Part shown: piece after piece, positions 51,129 to 59,782 of the stretch | Position numbering within the stretch: position 1 is the first letter of the stretch | Layout: every line of letters begins with the position of its first letter | Assembly (NCBI GenBank): GCA_024207135.1 | Contig: CP042428.1 | Coordinates: forward strand, 2,108,001-2,172,000 | DNA: 64,000 bases | Reading direction: 5' to 3' | Source: Arthrobacter sp. C2 | GTDB taxonomy: Bacteria; Actinomycetota; Actinomycetes; Actinomycetales; Micrococcaceae | The notes under the pieces: generated by a model | What the model was told of the DNA's origin: nothing | The model's input: the letters and a program-made list of their open reading frames with translations, nothing else | Database searches by the model: none | Made by a program: the position numbers and the translations under genes

Positions 51129-51614
51129 TCAGCGGACGAACGTCGGCTTCAGCCACATCGAGGTGATGCCGTTGTCGTCGGTTCCAATCACCGTGTCGGT
51201 CGCAATCCTCGTCAGGCGCCCATCGGCGCCGCCACGGGTGATCCGGCACCAGCCGCTTTCCGGGTCGAATTGCGTCCACCACACCTCTGCGGGATCACTG
51301 CGGTCGCGGCGAATGGAGACACTTCCGCTCGGACCCAAGGCCGGCTCGTCGACCATCACCACCCCGTCAATAGCACCCTCGGGCCTACCCGGGACACTGA
51401 ACCACGATGACCGCGGCGAGTATCCCCAAACGTAAAGGAGGATGCCGTTGGGCATACCTACCTCGATAAGCACGGTGTCCAGTGCCAGCGAGGCAGGCGA
51501 ACCCCTGCGCGCCGCCACTTCCCCGGGATCGGTGGGGACGAAGTCAAAGGCCTGGTCCGCCAGGCTGTAGACCGCCCGGCCGGAAACAGGTTGGGTCAGG
51601 GGAACTAGATTCAT
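51129..51614 (-). CDS. Hypothetical protein, unknown
   Basis: 161 residues, no signal peptide or membrane helix. Several Trp-containing segments (LLYVWGYSPRSSWFSVPG, VWWTQFDPESGWCRITRGG) suggest a beta-rich globular fold. Its start has AGGAGGA immediately upstream, so it is very probably translated. No family recognised. Confidence 0.7.
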   Translation of the reverse strand: MNLVPLTQPVSGRAVYSLADQAFDFVPTDPGEVAARRGSPASLALDTVLIEVGMPNGILLYVWGYSPRSSWFSVPGRPEGAIDGVVMVDEPALGPSGSVSIRRDRSDPAEVWWTQFDPESGWCRITRGGADGRLTRIATDTVIGTDDNGITSMWLKPTFVR

Positions 51615-51711
51615 CGATCCTCCTCGGAATCGTCGGGTGGTTCAGGGGCCGGCGCGACACCGTCCTCGCCTCGGGGGCACCCGGCAACACCGGCACTGGC
51701 AGGCCGCGCGC

Positions 51712-54339
51712 CTATTTGTTTCCGCGCACCGTGCTTGAAACGACGGAGACCTTGGCGCCCTTCTTGGCGCGCACCCCGCGGGTCCCCGCTCCCCTGTTGT
51801 CCAGGATCCGGGAGGCCGATACCTTCACCGTGGCCTTGTTGGAGGCGGCGATGCCGCCGGTGAACGTCGCGGGCCGGAATCCCGCCCACCCGTTCTTGCT
51901 GATTTCGGTTCCCCGCACCACGGTGTTCTTCCCGCCCGAGGCACTGATGCCCGCCTGGCCGTTGCGCCGGACGAAGGAGTCCAGGACCGCCGTGGCCTGG
52001 CCGTTGGATTGCACGCCGATGCCGTGGTTCCAGGTGACGGTCGAGCCGCTCAGCGTGGAGTGGGCGCCGCGCAGCCACACAGCCCCGGTGTTGCCCGGGT
52101 TGGCATAGCCGGACACAGTCACATTGCCCATCCGCGCCCGTGTGCCCAGCGTTGCCGCGCGCGCCGTGGTGGCCAGGGTGTACTTGTACTTCTTGCTGCT
52201 GGCCTTGGACGTGAAGATGGACCGGTTCCTGTGGTCGATCCAGTACGTTCCGCCCTTGACCTTGGACTTGGAGGACACCGCGGTCAGCTGGGCCCCGTTG
52301 GCGAAGAGCACCTGGGCGGAGTTGCATGGGCTCGACGTGTTGCAGGAAAGCTTCGTGGGGGCCTTGGAAGGTATCCGCGCCGTGCCGATCCGGTGCAGCT
52401 TGCCCGACTTCTTCGTCGTGACCGCGATGGTCCCGTCGAGCCGGGTGTTGGACCGGGTGTGCCCGATGAGGGTTTGCCGCGGCTTGAGCACCACGTTGCC
52501 GGCCTTGTGCGTTCCGGCCTTCAGGCAAATGACCGCCCCGTCGCGGGCCTTGGAGGCGGCCTTGGCAAGGTTCGACCCGGGTTTCACCGTGGTGCTGCAG
52601 AAGTTCCGGGGGTTGATGGCCGTGGCCTTGGGGACGGTGGTGCTGGCCTTGATGCCGGTGATCCAGGCCGAGTGCGCGCCGATGCCGGAGGCCCAGGAGC
52701 GGAAGGCGTTCCCGGTCAGGGTCTTGGCCGTCCCGGAGGAGGTTGTGGCGGTAGCCGAGCTGATGGTCAGGTCCTTGGCGCGGATGAACTTCACGCCCAC
52801 CACATCGCCCAGGCCGAAGACCTTGGCCATCTCCCGCTGGGACGTGCGCTGGGTCCAGGACCGGTAGGGGTTGTTGGCGCTGGCCTTCAACGACCAGGGG
52901 TCGGTGCGCGAGCGCAGGTAGGGCTGGCCCGCGCCGCCCCAGACGTCCTCGCTGTTGCGGGTGGCCCCGCCGGTCGAGGAGGAGTACACGGTCTCGGCCA
53001 GCCGCCCGGCGTAGGTGACGACCTTGCCGGAAGTGGGCACGCCCGCGGCGTTGCGCGAGACGGTGGCGTTGACGGCAGCCTTCCATTTGGCCCCGTAGCC
53101 GGGCTGTTCGTTTTCCTTTGCCCAGCCGGTGAACTTCTGGTCCTGGACCTCGTCGGTGACGTTGCAGTCGCAGGATTCCTTGAGCCTGCCGACCTTGCGC
53201 ATGGCGTAGGTGCGCCCGGCGATGGCCTGGGCCTGCAGCACCGCCGAGGGCCAAGAGGAGGGGACCTCGGCCAGGCCGTAGAGGTATTCGTCGTTCAACC
53301 GCAGCGAGGTCACCAGGTTCACCTGGTCCTTGAGCAGGCCCGCTTCCAGGTATCCGTGGCGGTAGATCCCCGGTGCCGAGGACTCGGCGTTGGCCTTGGG
53401 GATGGAAATGGTGGCGCGCTTGGACGAGGCCCAGGCGCGCGTGCCCTCCCAGGTGATACGCAGCTTGCTGCTCGTCTTGTTTTCCTGTGCCTTGGGGTTC
53501 TTGTCGCTGGCCCCGTCCTTGTTCGCATCGCGCGGCACCACGTCGTATCCGGCGGCGTTCTTCAGCACGTAGGACAGCTGGGAGCCGCTGCGTTTCAGGG
53601 TGAGCGTTGAGCCGGCCGGAGCGGTGTAGGTCTTCTTGGCCGCCGGGTCGGTCACGCGCATGCGCCCGCCGGCAACGGCCAGGGAGCTGCTGCCGGACTT
53701 GAGCACCTGCACCCGGATGTCTCCGGCCGGAGCACTCTTGCCGGCGGTGACCTTGGCGGGGTTGTAGTAGTACTGCAGGATGCCCGTGGCGCTCTTGCCC
53801 TCGGCGGCCATGGCCCGGGCCCCGTATTGGCTCATGCCCACGCCGTGTCCCCAGCCGGCCCCGGTGACGGTGAAGTCGGGAAGCTTCGGGGCCTTGGGCA
53901 GCCAGTATGAGGTTCCGTTGGGGCGCACGCCGATGACGCCGCCGCCGAAGTTTTGCCGGGTGTCGGCCCCCGATTTGTATTGCTCGCCCGTTGGGTAGCC
54001 GAAGCGGCCGTTTTCCCAGCCGGTGTCCGCCCACGCCCGGGCCATCGCGTTGCGCACCGTCAGCGCGCGGCGCTTGTTCGAATACACCACGATGCCGTCG
54101 CGGTGCGAACGCCACAGCGTCCCGTCCTTGAGCTTGCCCGTAGCCGCGTCGGCCCCGCCGAGGGTTTTGGCGGCCTTGGCCAGGTAGGCCTTGTTGGTGT
54201 CGTTGATGCTCGCGGGGGCCACGGCGGCGCCGGCGGGGGCCACGGCGGCGCCGGCGGGGGCCACGGCCAGCGCCGGAACACCGGGAACCAGCAGTGCGGC
54301 AATCAGCACGGCCGATACGGCCAGGGCGGTTTTTCTCAT
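51712..54339 (-). CDS. SpoIID/LytB protein fused to beta-helix
   Basis: 875 residues. A signal peptide (MRKTALAVSAVLIAALLVPGVPALA) is followed by an LGFP-like segment (TGWENGRFGYPTGEQY) and a SpoIID/LytB domain with GAGWGHGVGMSQYGARAMA, NDEYLYGLAEVPSSWP and VYSSSTGGAT, which are SpoIID motifs. The C-terminal 300 residues look like a right-handed beta-helix with Asn-rich turns. SpoIID is a lytic transglycosylase on denuded glycan in spore formers; actinobacterial homologues act in the cell wall. A longer frame in another register was rejected. Confidence 0.9.
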   Translation of the reverse strand: MRKTALAVSAVLIAALLVPGVPALAVAPAGAAVAPAGAAVAPASINDTNKAYLAKAAKTLGGADAATGKLKDGTLWRSHRDGIVVYSNKRRALTVRNAMARAWADTGWENGRFGYPTGEQYKSGADTRQNFGGGVIGVRPNGTSYWLPKAPKLPDFTVTGAGWGHGVGMSQYGARAMAAEGKSATGILQYYYNPAKVTAGKSAPAGDIRVQVLKSGSSSLAVAGGRMRVTDPAAKKTYTAPAGSTLTLKRSGSQLSYVLKNAAGYDVVPRDANKDGASDKNPKAQENKTSSKLRITWEGTRAWASSKRATISIPKANAESSAPGIYRHGYLEAGLLKDQVNLVTSLRLNDEYLYGLAEVPSSWPSAVLQAQAIAGRTYAMRKVGRLKESCDCNVTDEVQDQKFTGWAKENEQPGYGAKWKAAVNATVSRNAAGVPTSGKVVTYAGRLAETVYSSSTGGATRNSEDVWGGAGQPYLRSRTDPWSLKASANNPYRSWTQRTSQREMAKVFGLGDVVGVKFIRAKDLTISSATATTSSGTAKTLTGNAFRSWASGIGAHSAWITGIKASTTVPKATAINPRNFCSTTVKPGSNLAKAASKARDGAVICLKAGTHKAGNVVLKPRQTLIGHTRSNTRLDGTIAVTTKKSGKLHRIGTARIPSKAPTKLSCNTSSPCNSAQVLFANGAQLTAVSSKSKVKGGTYWIDHRNRSIFTSKASSKKYKYTLATTARAATLGTRARMGNVTVSGYANPGNTGAVWLRGAHSTLSGSTVTWNHGIGVQSNGQATAVLDSFVRRNGQAGISASGGKNTVVRGTEISKNGWAGFRPATFTGGIAASNKATVKVSASRILDNRGAGTRGVRAKKGAKVSVVSSTVRGNK
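54212..54274 (-). repeat. Three tandem 21-bp units
   Basis: GCGGGGGCCACGGCGGCGCC recurs three times (last copy diverged) just after the signal peptide codons, encoding Ala-Pro-Ala-Gly-Ala-Ala-Val-type repeats. Confidence 0.8.
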
Positions 54340-54458
54340 GTTGATCCTTGGACCTCGGTGCGGCGGGAAACCGGGCGTTTTCCCGGCGGAACATCAACTA
54401 CCGATCATATGCCACCGTTTATCGGCCGGTACCCGCCATGGCCTGCCAATTTCAACCG

Positions 54459-54794
54459 CTACGGGCCCAGCACCACCAGGATGCCGATCACTCCCAGGCC
54501 CAGCACCAGGGCGCTGACGGACAGCACCGCAACCACGTCGGCGTGCAAGAGCTCGGAGCGGATCCCCCGGGAGGAACGTGCGTAGCGGTGGCGCTGGGTG
54601 GCGTAGATGCCCCCGGCGGCCGCCATCGCCAGCACGACCATGGCCAGGATCCCGACCCCGTAATGCGGCAGCCAGCGCAGGAACACCAGGGCCGCGACGC
54701 ACAGCGACAGCGTGGTCCGGCCCCAGGACATCACGGTGCGTTCGGGCTGCAGCCCGGGATCCTGGTGGATGGGTTCCCGCGGGCCGGCGCTCAA
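54459..54794 (-). CDS. DUF202 family membrane protein
   Basis: 111 residues with three helices. PERTVMSWGRTTLSLCVAALVF is the DUF202 signature (RTxLSWxRTxL). The start overlaps the upstream DUF202 gene by four bases. Function unknown; the pair likely forms a small membrane complex. Confidence 0.85.
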   Translation of the reverse strand: MSAGPREPIHQDPGLQPERTVMSWGRTTLSLCVAALVFLRWLPHYGVGILAMVVLAMAAAGGIYATQRHRYARSSRGIRSELLHADVVAVLSVSALVLGLGVIGILVVLGP

Positions 54795-55180
54795 CGGTCC
54801 AGGGCGATCAGCACGGCCACCACCGCGGCGGCGACGGCAGCGCCCAGGCCCAGGATGGGAACGATCAGCGGCAAGGGCAGGGGCCGCGAATGGCGCATCG
54901 ACATCTCGATCCCGCGCCAGCGCAGGGCCGCACCGGCGCTGACCAGCATGCCGATCACGATCAACAGCACCGAGATCCCGGTGCGCAGCGGGCCCGGGAA
55001 CGCGTCGGCGGCGAATGCCTCCAGCGCGATGCCTCCGGCCAGGAAGGCCAGGGCGGTGCGGATCCAGGCCAGGAACGTGCGCTCGTTGGCCAGCGTGAAG
55101 CGCGGATCGGGTTCCTTGCCGCCGGGCAGCACGCGACGGGCGATGGACCCGCGTTCGTCGTTTTCGTCGGTCGATCCCAT
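54791..55180 (-). CDS. YidH/DUF202 family membrane protein
   Basis: 129 residues, three helices, with DPRFTLANERTFLAWIRTALAF, the YidH family signature. First gene of a two-gene DUF202 operon. Confidence 0.88.
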   Translation of the reverse strand: MGSTDENDERGSIARRVLPGGKEPDPRFTLANERTFLAWIRTALAFLAGGIALEAFAADAFPGPLRTGISVLLIVIGMLVSAGAALRWRGIEMSMRHSRPLPLPLIVPILGLGAAVAAAVVAVLIALDR

Positions 55181-55300
55181 GGCCCCGGAGTGCTCCCTTG
55201 CGCTGTGTTTCCCTGGGGTGCGGCGGCGCGCCGCACCGGTGTGGTGAATTCCTGTTCAGGATACCGGCGAAGCCGCGCTGTCCCGCTGTTCAAGTCGGCG

Positions 55301-56422
55301 ATGTTGCCGAGCGGGCGGTTTCGCATCCGGGGTGCATCGGCGATATCTTGGCAGCAGCACCGCAGCCGCAACGACAGGACCAGACCGATCAAGACCTTCA
55401 TCCATTCCGCCCGCAACGGTTCGCTGGGATTCATCGAGCTGCGCCGGCCCGCGGCCATCAACGCGCTGACCCGTGGAATGCTGGCCGAGCTCACCGAGGT
55501 GTTCACCGCCTGGGCGCAGGACCCCGCGATCTCGATGGTCGTGCTGCGCGGAGCGGGGGAACGCGGCTTCTGCGCCGGAGGTGACATCAAGGACTTCCAC
55601 GCCGCGGTCACCGAATCGGAACACGCCCGCTTCCTGGAGTTGCTGTCCCTGGAGTTCGACCTCAACGAGACGATCTCTTCCTACCCCAAGCCGGTGGTCA
55701 CGCTGGTCCACGGTTTGTGCATGGGCGGCGGGATCGGGCTGGCCTCGCACGCCTCGATCCGCATCACCACCCCCGAGGCGCGCTTCGCGATGCCAGAGAC
55801 CCGCATCGGCTACAGCCCCGATGTGGGTGGCACGCACCTGATGGGCCGCGCCCCGGGGCACCTGGGCGAATACCTTGTGCTGACCGCCTCCACCTTCAGC
55901 GGTGCCGATGCCGTGGAGCTGGGCTTTGCGGACATGCTGGTGGATTCCGGCCGCTTCGAGGAGCTCGTCGACGCGCTGGCGGACTTCGAGGCGATGCCCG
56001 CACCCGAGATCGCCGCCGGGCTCGAGGTACTTTTCGGGTCCTTCGCCGCGTCCGGGCTGGCCGCGGCACAACCGTGGATCGATGCTGCGTTTTCCGCACC
56101 TTCCCTGGCCGGGATCCTGGAGCGCCTCGATGCAATGGGCCACAGCGCCGCTGCCGAGGCCGCTGCGGCGATCCGGGCCAATTCACCCACGTCGCTTGAA
56201 TGCGCGCTGGCCGCGGTGCGTGCCGCGCGCGCCGAGGACCACCTGCGCTCGGCGCTGGACCGCGAGCTGCGGGTCGCCGACTACCTGATGCACCGCCCCG
56301 ACCTCGCCGAGGGCATCCGCGCCCAGGTCATCGACAAGGACCGGAACCCCGCGTGGAAGCCGGCCCGGCTGGAAGAGGTGGACACCGCCGCGGTGGCTGC
56401 GGTCATTGCCGAGGCCCCGTAG
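55301..56422 (+). CDS. 3-hydroxyisobutyryl-CoA hydrolase-like enoyl-CoA hydratase family protein
   Basis: Crotonase fold with GERGFCAGGDIKDFH, LCMGGGIGLASHASIRI and FAMPETRIGYSPDVGGTHLM, the features of 3-hydroxyisobutyryl-CoA hydrolase in valine breakdown; length also fits. Family homology begins near the Ile-Lys at 55388 (TFIHSARNGSLGFIELRRP). The nearest in-frame standard start is ATG 55301, which would add an unusual 29-residue stretch. The true start may be a rare ATC, so the left boundary is uncertain. Confidence 0.82.
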   Translation: MLPSGRFRIRGASAISWQQHRSRNDRTRPIKTFIHSARNGSLGFIELRRPAAINALTRGMLAELTEVFTAWAQDPAISMVVLRGAGERGFCAGGDIKDFHAAVTESEHARFLELLSLEFDLNETISSYPKPVVTLVHGLCMGGGIGLASHASIRITTPEARFAMPETRIGYSPDVGGTHLMGRAPGHLGEYLVLTASTFSGADAVELGFADMLVDSGRFEELVDALADFEAMPAPEIAAGLEVLFGSFAASGLAAAQPWIDAAFSAPSLAGILERLDAMGHSAAAEAAAAIRANSPTSLECALAAVRAARAEDHLRSALDRELRVADYLMHRPDLAEGIRAQVIDKDRNPAWKPARLEEVDTAAVAAVIAEAP

Positions 56423-56427
56423 CGGAC

Positions 56428-57621
56428 TTATTTCCCCATGGGGCGCAGCGGCGCGATCGACCCGAGCGTCGCCGCTCCCAGGCCCAAGCCCAGAACCAGG
56501 AACACTCCCCCGGCGCCCAGGGTGGTGGCAAAGACGCCCACGCCCACCGGGATCACCGCCTGGCCCAGCCGGTTGCCCAGCAGCCGGATCGACATCCAGG
56601 TCCCGCGGGTGCCCTCGGTCGCCGCGGTGGACACCACCGTCATGCTCAGCGGCTGCCCCAGGCCCAGGCCCAGCCCGGCCGCCGCCAGCACCGCCGCCAT
56701 CGCGGGCACCGGCAAATCCAGCACCAGCAACCCGACCAGAAGCGCCGAGGCACCCGTGGACACCAGCAGCACCCGTGCCCTGCCCACCGCGCGGACCAAC
56801 CGGTCCATGCCCAGCCGGGAAAGCACCGTGGCTGCGGCCCGCAGCGCCAGCAGGGCGCCGATGGTTTGGGTGGGGATCCCGCGTTCGACGCCCAGCGCCG
56901 GCAGGTAGACCTGCAGCAGGTCGATGCTGCACAGCACCATCATGCTCAGCCCGATCGAGGCGATGAGCGTGTTCCGGGCGGCGGGTTCGACCCTCAGCGC
57001 GGTGCCCAGCTTCACCGGGGCCTTGGAGCCGCCGGCCGCCACCGGGACCGAGTGGCGCACCATGAACAAGGTCGCCAGCAACATCGCGGAGGCGGCCAGC
57101 AGGTAGGCACGCAGCAGCACCGCGGTGTCCGGGTTCACCGCCGCCCCGCCCAGGAACCCCAGCAGCAGCGGGGCCGCGGCCTGCGCCACCGCTGTGACCA
57201 TGGTGTAGAAGCCGAAGACCCGATCCATGTTCCGGGCATTGGCCGACGCCAGCCGGCTTTGCTCCCCGATGATGCTCATCAGGTGGCCCACGCCCAGGAC
57301 CGCGTTCCAGCCCAGCAGCGCAGGGAGTGAGGGGGCGGCAAAAAGCAGCCCGGCGCCCGAGACCAGCATCAGCCCCGCGCCACCGAGCAGCACCTGCTTT
57401 TCGCGTCCCCTGTCGGTGGCACGCCCGATCGCAATGGCCAGGAAGACCGGCAGGATCGAGAAGCTGGCCACCACCAGCCCCAGCAGCCCGGGGTCCACCC
57501 CCAGCTCGAGCGCCTTGTAGGAGGTTGCCGGGCGCACCAGGTATACGGCGCCCTGCAGGAAGAACGCGTGGGCAAGCACCGAGGGGAATCCGATTTTCGG
57601 TGCCGTTCCGGGTGCGTCCAT
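56428..57621 (-). CDS. MFS transporter
   Basis: About 397 residues and 12 helices; loop motif IGRATDRGREKQ after helix 2. No specificity motif I can assign. It converges on the 3-hydroxyisobutyryl-CoA hydrolase-like gene, with 5 nt between the two stops. Confidence 0.87.
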   Translation of the reverse strand: MDAPGTAPKIGFPSVLAHAFFLQGAVYLVRPATSYKALELGVDPGLLGLVVASFSILPVFLAIAIGRATDRGREKQVLLGGAGLMLVSGAGLLFAAPSLPALLGWNAVLGVGHLMSIIGEQSRLASANARNMDRVFGFYTMVTAVAQAAAPLLLGFLGGAAVNPDTAVLLRAYLLAASAMLLATLFMVRHSVPVAAGGSKAPVKLGTALRVEPAARNTLIASIGLSMMVLCSIDLLQVYLPALGVERGIPTQTIGALLALRAAATVLSRLGMDRLVRAVGRARVLLVSTGASALLVGLLVLDLPVPAMAAVLAAAGLGLGLGQPLSMTVVSTAATEGTRGTWMSIRLLGNRLGQAVIPVGVGVFATTLGAGGVFLVLGLGLGAATLGSIAPLRPMGK

Positions 57622-57671
57622 GGCGACGATTATTCCGCGCCCCTGCCCGGGCCTACGCATTCATGACGAAG

Positions 57672-59432
57672 TCAGCCTGACTTGGGCGTGGCCTTGGGTG
57701 CCGGGCGCCCCTCGGGCCGTTCGGCATTCGGGTGCACCGGGGCAACAATGTGGTGCGTGGAATCCTTGGGCTCCACGCGCTGGGGCGGCACCGTCCCGGC
57801 CACGGCCGCCGGAGCGGGTTCGCGGTCGTTGGACCACAGCAGGGGCACGTGCTCGCCGAAGGTGCCGGAGTCCGCTTCCTCCCAGTCCATCGCCCAGCCG
57901 CGCTGCGGGTTCTCCAGCAGTTCCCCCGGCGCCAGCCAGTTGTGCAGCCCCGCGTAGCTGCGCGTGGTGAACTGGTCGATGCGCCTGCGCAGCATCCGCA
58001 GGTTCAACTGGCCCGGAGCCCCCACGCCCATCGAGGCCATCAGCTGGGCCGCTTCCTGGACGGTGAGCTTGTGGTAGTTGTAGACCCGGTTGCCCTTGTC
58101 CGTGACGTCAAGTGCCCGCATCAGCCGGGGGTCCTGGGTGGCCACGCCGACGGGGCAGCGGTTGGTGTGGCACTTCTGCGCCTGGATGCAGCCGGTGGCC
58201 ATCATCATGGCGCGCGCGCTGAAGGTGAAGTCGGCGCCCTGGATCAGTCGCTTGACCACGTCGGAGCCGGTGGCGATCTTTCCGGCCGCCCCCAGCCGGA
58301 TCCTGCCGCGCAGCCCGGCGCCGACCAGGGCGTTGTGCACCAGCATCAGGCCCTCCGTCAGCGGGGTGCCCACATGGTCTTCGTATTCCAGCGGTGCGGC
58401 ACCGGTGCCTCCCTCGGAACCGTCAATGGTGATGAAGTCGGGGGTGATCCCTGTTTCGATCATGGCCTTGCACATGGCGAGCACGTCGGTGCGCGAACCC
58501 ACACAAAATTTGTAGCCGATCGGCTTGCCGCCGGAAAGTTCCCGTAGTTGCGCGACGAACTCCATGAGTTCGCGCGGGGTGCCGAAGGCCGAGTGCGATG
58601 CAGGGGAAATGCAGTCGACGCCCATCGGAACCCCGCGGGTCGCGGCGATTTCCGGGGTGATCTTGGCCGCCGGAAGCACCCCGCCCAGGCCCGGCTTGGC
58701 CCCCTGGGAGAGCTTGATGGTGATGCCCTTGACGTGTTCGTTGGCCGCCTTTTGGGCAAAGACGACGGGGTCGAAGTTTCCATCCGCATTCCGGCAGCCG
58801 AAGTAGCCCGAGCCGATCTCCCAGAACAGGTCGGCTCCGTATTCCAGGTGGTACGGGGCCAGACCGCCCTCTCCGGTTTCCTGGACGAACCCGCCCATGG
58901 CGGCGCCCTTGTTCATGGCCAGCACGGCGTTCTTGGACAGCGCCCCGAAGCTCATGGAGGAGACGTTCATCAGCGACATGTCGTAGGGCTGGGTGCAGTC
59001 CGGTCCGCCGATCCGCACCCGGTGCTGCTCTCCGCTGACCGGCACCGGGGCGGTGGAATGCAGCAGGAACTCGTAGCCGACCTCGTTGACGTCGCGTTCG
59101 GTGCCGAAGGCCTTGTGGCTGTCGGCGCCCTTGGCACGTGCGTAGATGAGCGAGCGGGTGTCGCGGTCAAAGGGCCGTCCGTCGGTGTTCCGCTCGATGA
59201 AGTACTGCTGGATCTCGGGGCGGATGGACTCGAACAAGAAGCGCATGCGTCCGAGCACCGGGAAGTTTCGCAGGATCGCATGCTTGGTCTGGATCACGTC
59301 GTGGATGCCCAACCCCAGCAGCAGCAAGGCCAGCGCAGCAATCGCCCACCATCCATCGCGGCCGAAGGACGCGGCGACAATCGTGAGGAAGCCGAGCAAC
59401 GACAACAACGCGATAATCAGGAATCTCACCAT
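57672..59432 (-). CDS. FMN-binding glutamate-synthase-like protein
   Basis: About 586 residues. Two N-terminal helices (VRFLIIALLSLLGFLTIVAA and WAIAALALLLLGLGIHDV) are followed by a glutamate-synthase central/FMN barrel: NVSSMSFGALSKNAVLAMNKGA, ITIDGSEGGTGAAPLEYEDHVG and the Fe-S motif CIQAQKCHTNRCPVG. It lacks the amidotransferase domain and is membrane-anchored, as in GltB-like orphan proteins, so it is not a normal GOGAT. TAGGCT lies 7 nt before ATG 59432. Function unproven. Confidence 0.88.
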   Translation of the reverse strand: MVRFLIIALLSLLGFLTIVAASFGRDGWWAIAALALLLLGLGIHDVIQTKHAILRNFPVLGRMRFLFESIRPEIQQYFIERNTDGRPFDRDTRSLIYARAKGADSHKAFGTERDVNEVGYEFLLHSTAPVPVSGEQHRVRIGGPDCTQPYDMSLMNVSSMSFGALSKNAVLAMNKGAAMGGFVQETGEGGLAPYHLEYGADLFWEIGSGYFGCRNADGNFDPVVFAQKAANEHVKGITIKLSQGAKPGLGGVLPAAKITPEIAATRGVPMGVDCISPASHSAFGTPRELMEFVAQLRELSGGKPIGYKFCVGSRTDVLAMCKAMIETGITPDFITIDGSEGGTGAAPLEYEDHVGTPLTEGLMLVHNALVGAGLRGRIRLGAAGKIATGSDVVKRLIQGADFTFSARAMMMATGCIQAQKCHTNRCPVGVATQDPRLMRALDVTDKGNRVYNYHKLTVQEAAQLMASMGVGAPGQLNLRMLRRRIDQFTTRSYAGLHNWLAPGELLENPQRGWAMDWEEADSGTFGEHVPLLWSNDREPAPAAVAGTVPPQRVEPKDSTHHIVAPVHPNAERPEGRPAPKATPKSG

Positions 59433-59439
59433 GTCTGCG

Positions 59440-59445
59440 AGCCTA
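59440..59445 (-). promoter_or_regulatory. -10 box for leaderless GltB-like mRNA
   Basis: TAGGCT on the minus strand ends 7 nt before ATG 59432. Confidence 0.5.
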
Positions 59446-59548
59446 CAACCTTCGCGCGCCATGTGGGCCGATTCAGGAACCCGGCTCCACTCGGCACCGG
59501 TTGAAGGGCATTTGGGTCGACCGCGGAGAATGCCGCCGAAACCGTCAC

Positions 59549-59568
59549 AACCTACTGTCGGGTAAGTT
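59549..59568. promoter_or_regulatory. TetR-type operator candidate 1
   Basis: AACCTACTGTCGGGTAAGTT: near-palindromic, with outer ACCTAC/GTAAGT. Matches the second site 40 bp away. Confidence 0.6.
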
Positions 59569-59588
59569 TTTTCGCCAAAACCCTTGCA

Positions 59589-59608
59589 AACCTACCGACG
59601 AGTAAGTT
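59589..59608. promoter_or_regulatory. TetR-type operator candidate 2
   Basis: AACCTACCGACGAGTAAGTT: same layout as site 1 (17 of 20 bases the same). Both lie in the divergent control region of the heptad-repeat gene. No TetR gene is adjacent. Confidence 0.6.
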
Positions 59609-59782
59609 CAATGGGTCTAGCCCTCTTTGTTACTCCCATCACAGTTCGACCTCGGGCCATCCGGCCTCCGGCCGCAGGCCCTCCCCTCTCCACCGTGCCG
59701 CAGTGCACGGCGTACTTCGGTGCGCCCAAAAACGCTGCGTCAAGCCACTGCACCGTCCAACGCTTTTCCCCAAGGAGTCCAG

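Noticed and set aside
51611-54397. Longer 928-codon frame over the SpoIID gene
   Set aside because: It has no recognisable domain and is very rich in Arg, Gly and Gln, the pattern of a GC-rich shadow frame; the other register has signal peptide and SpoIID motifs.
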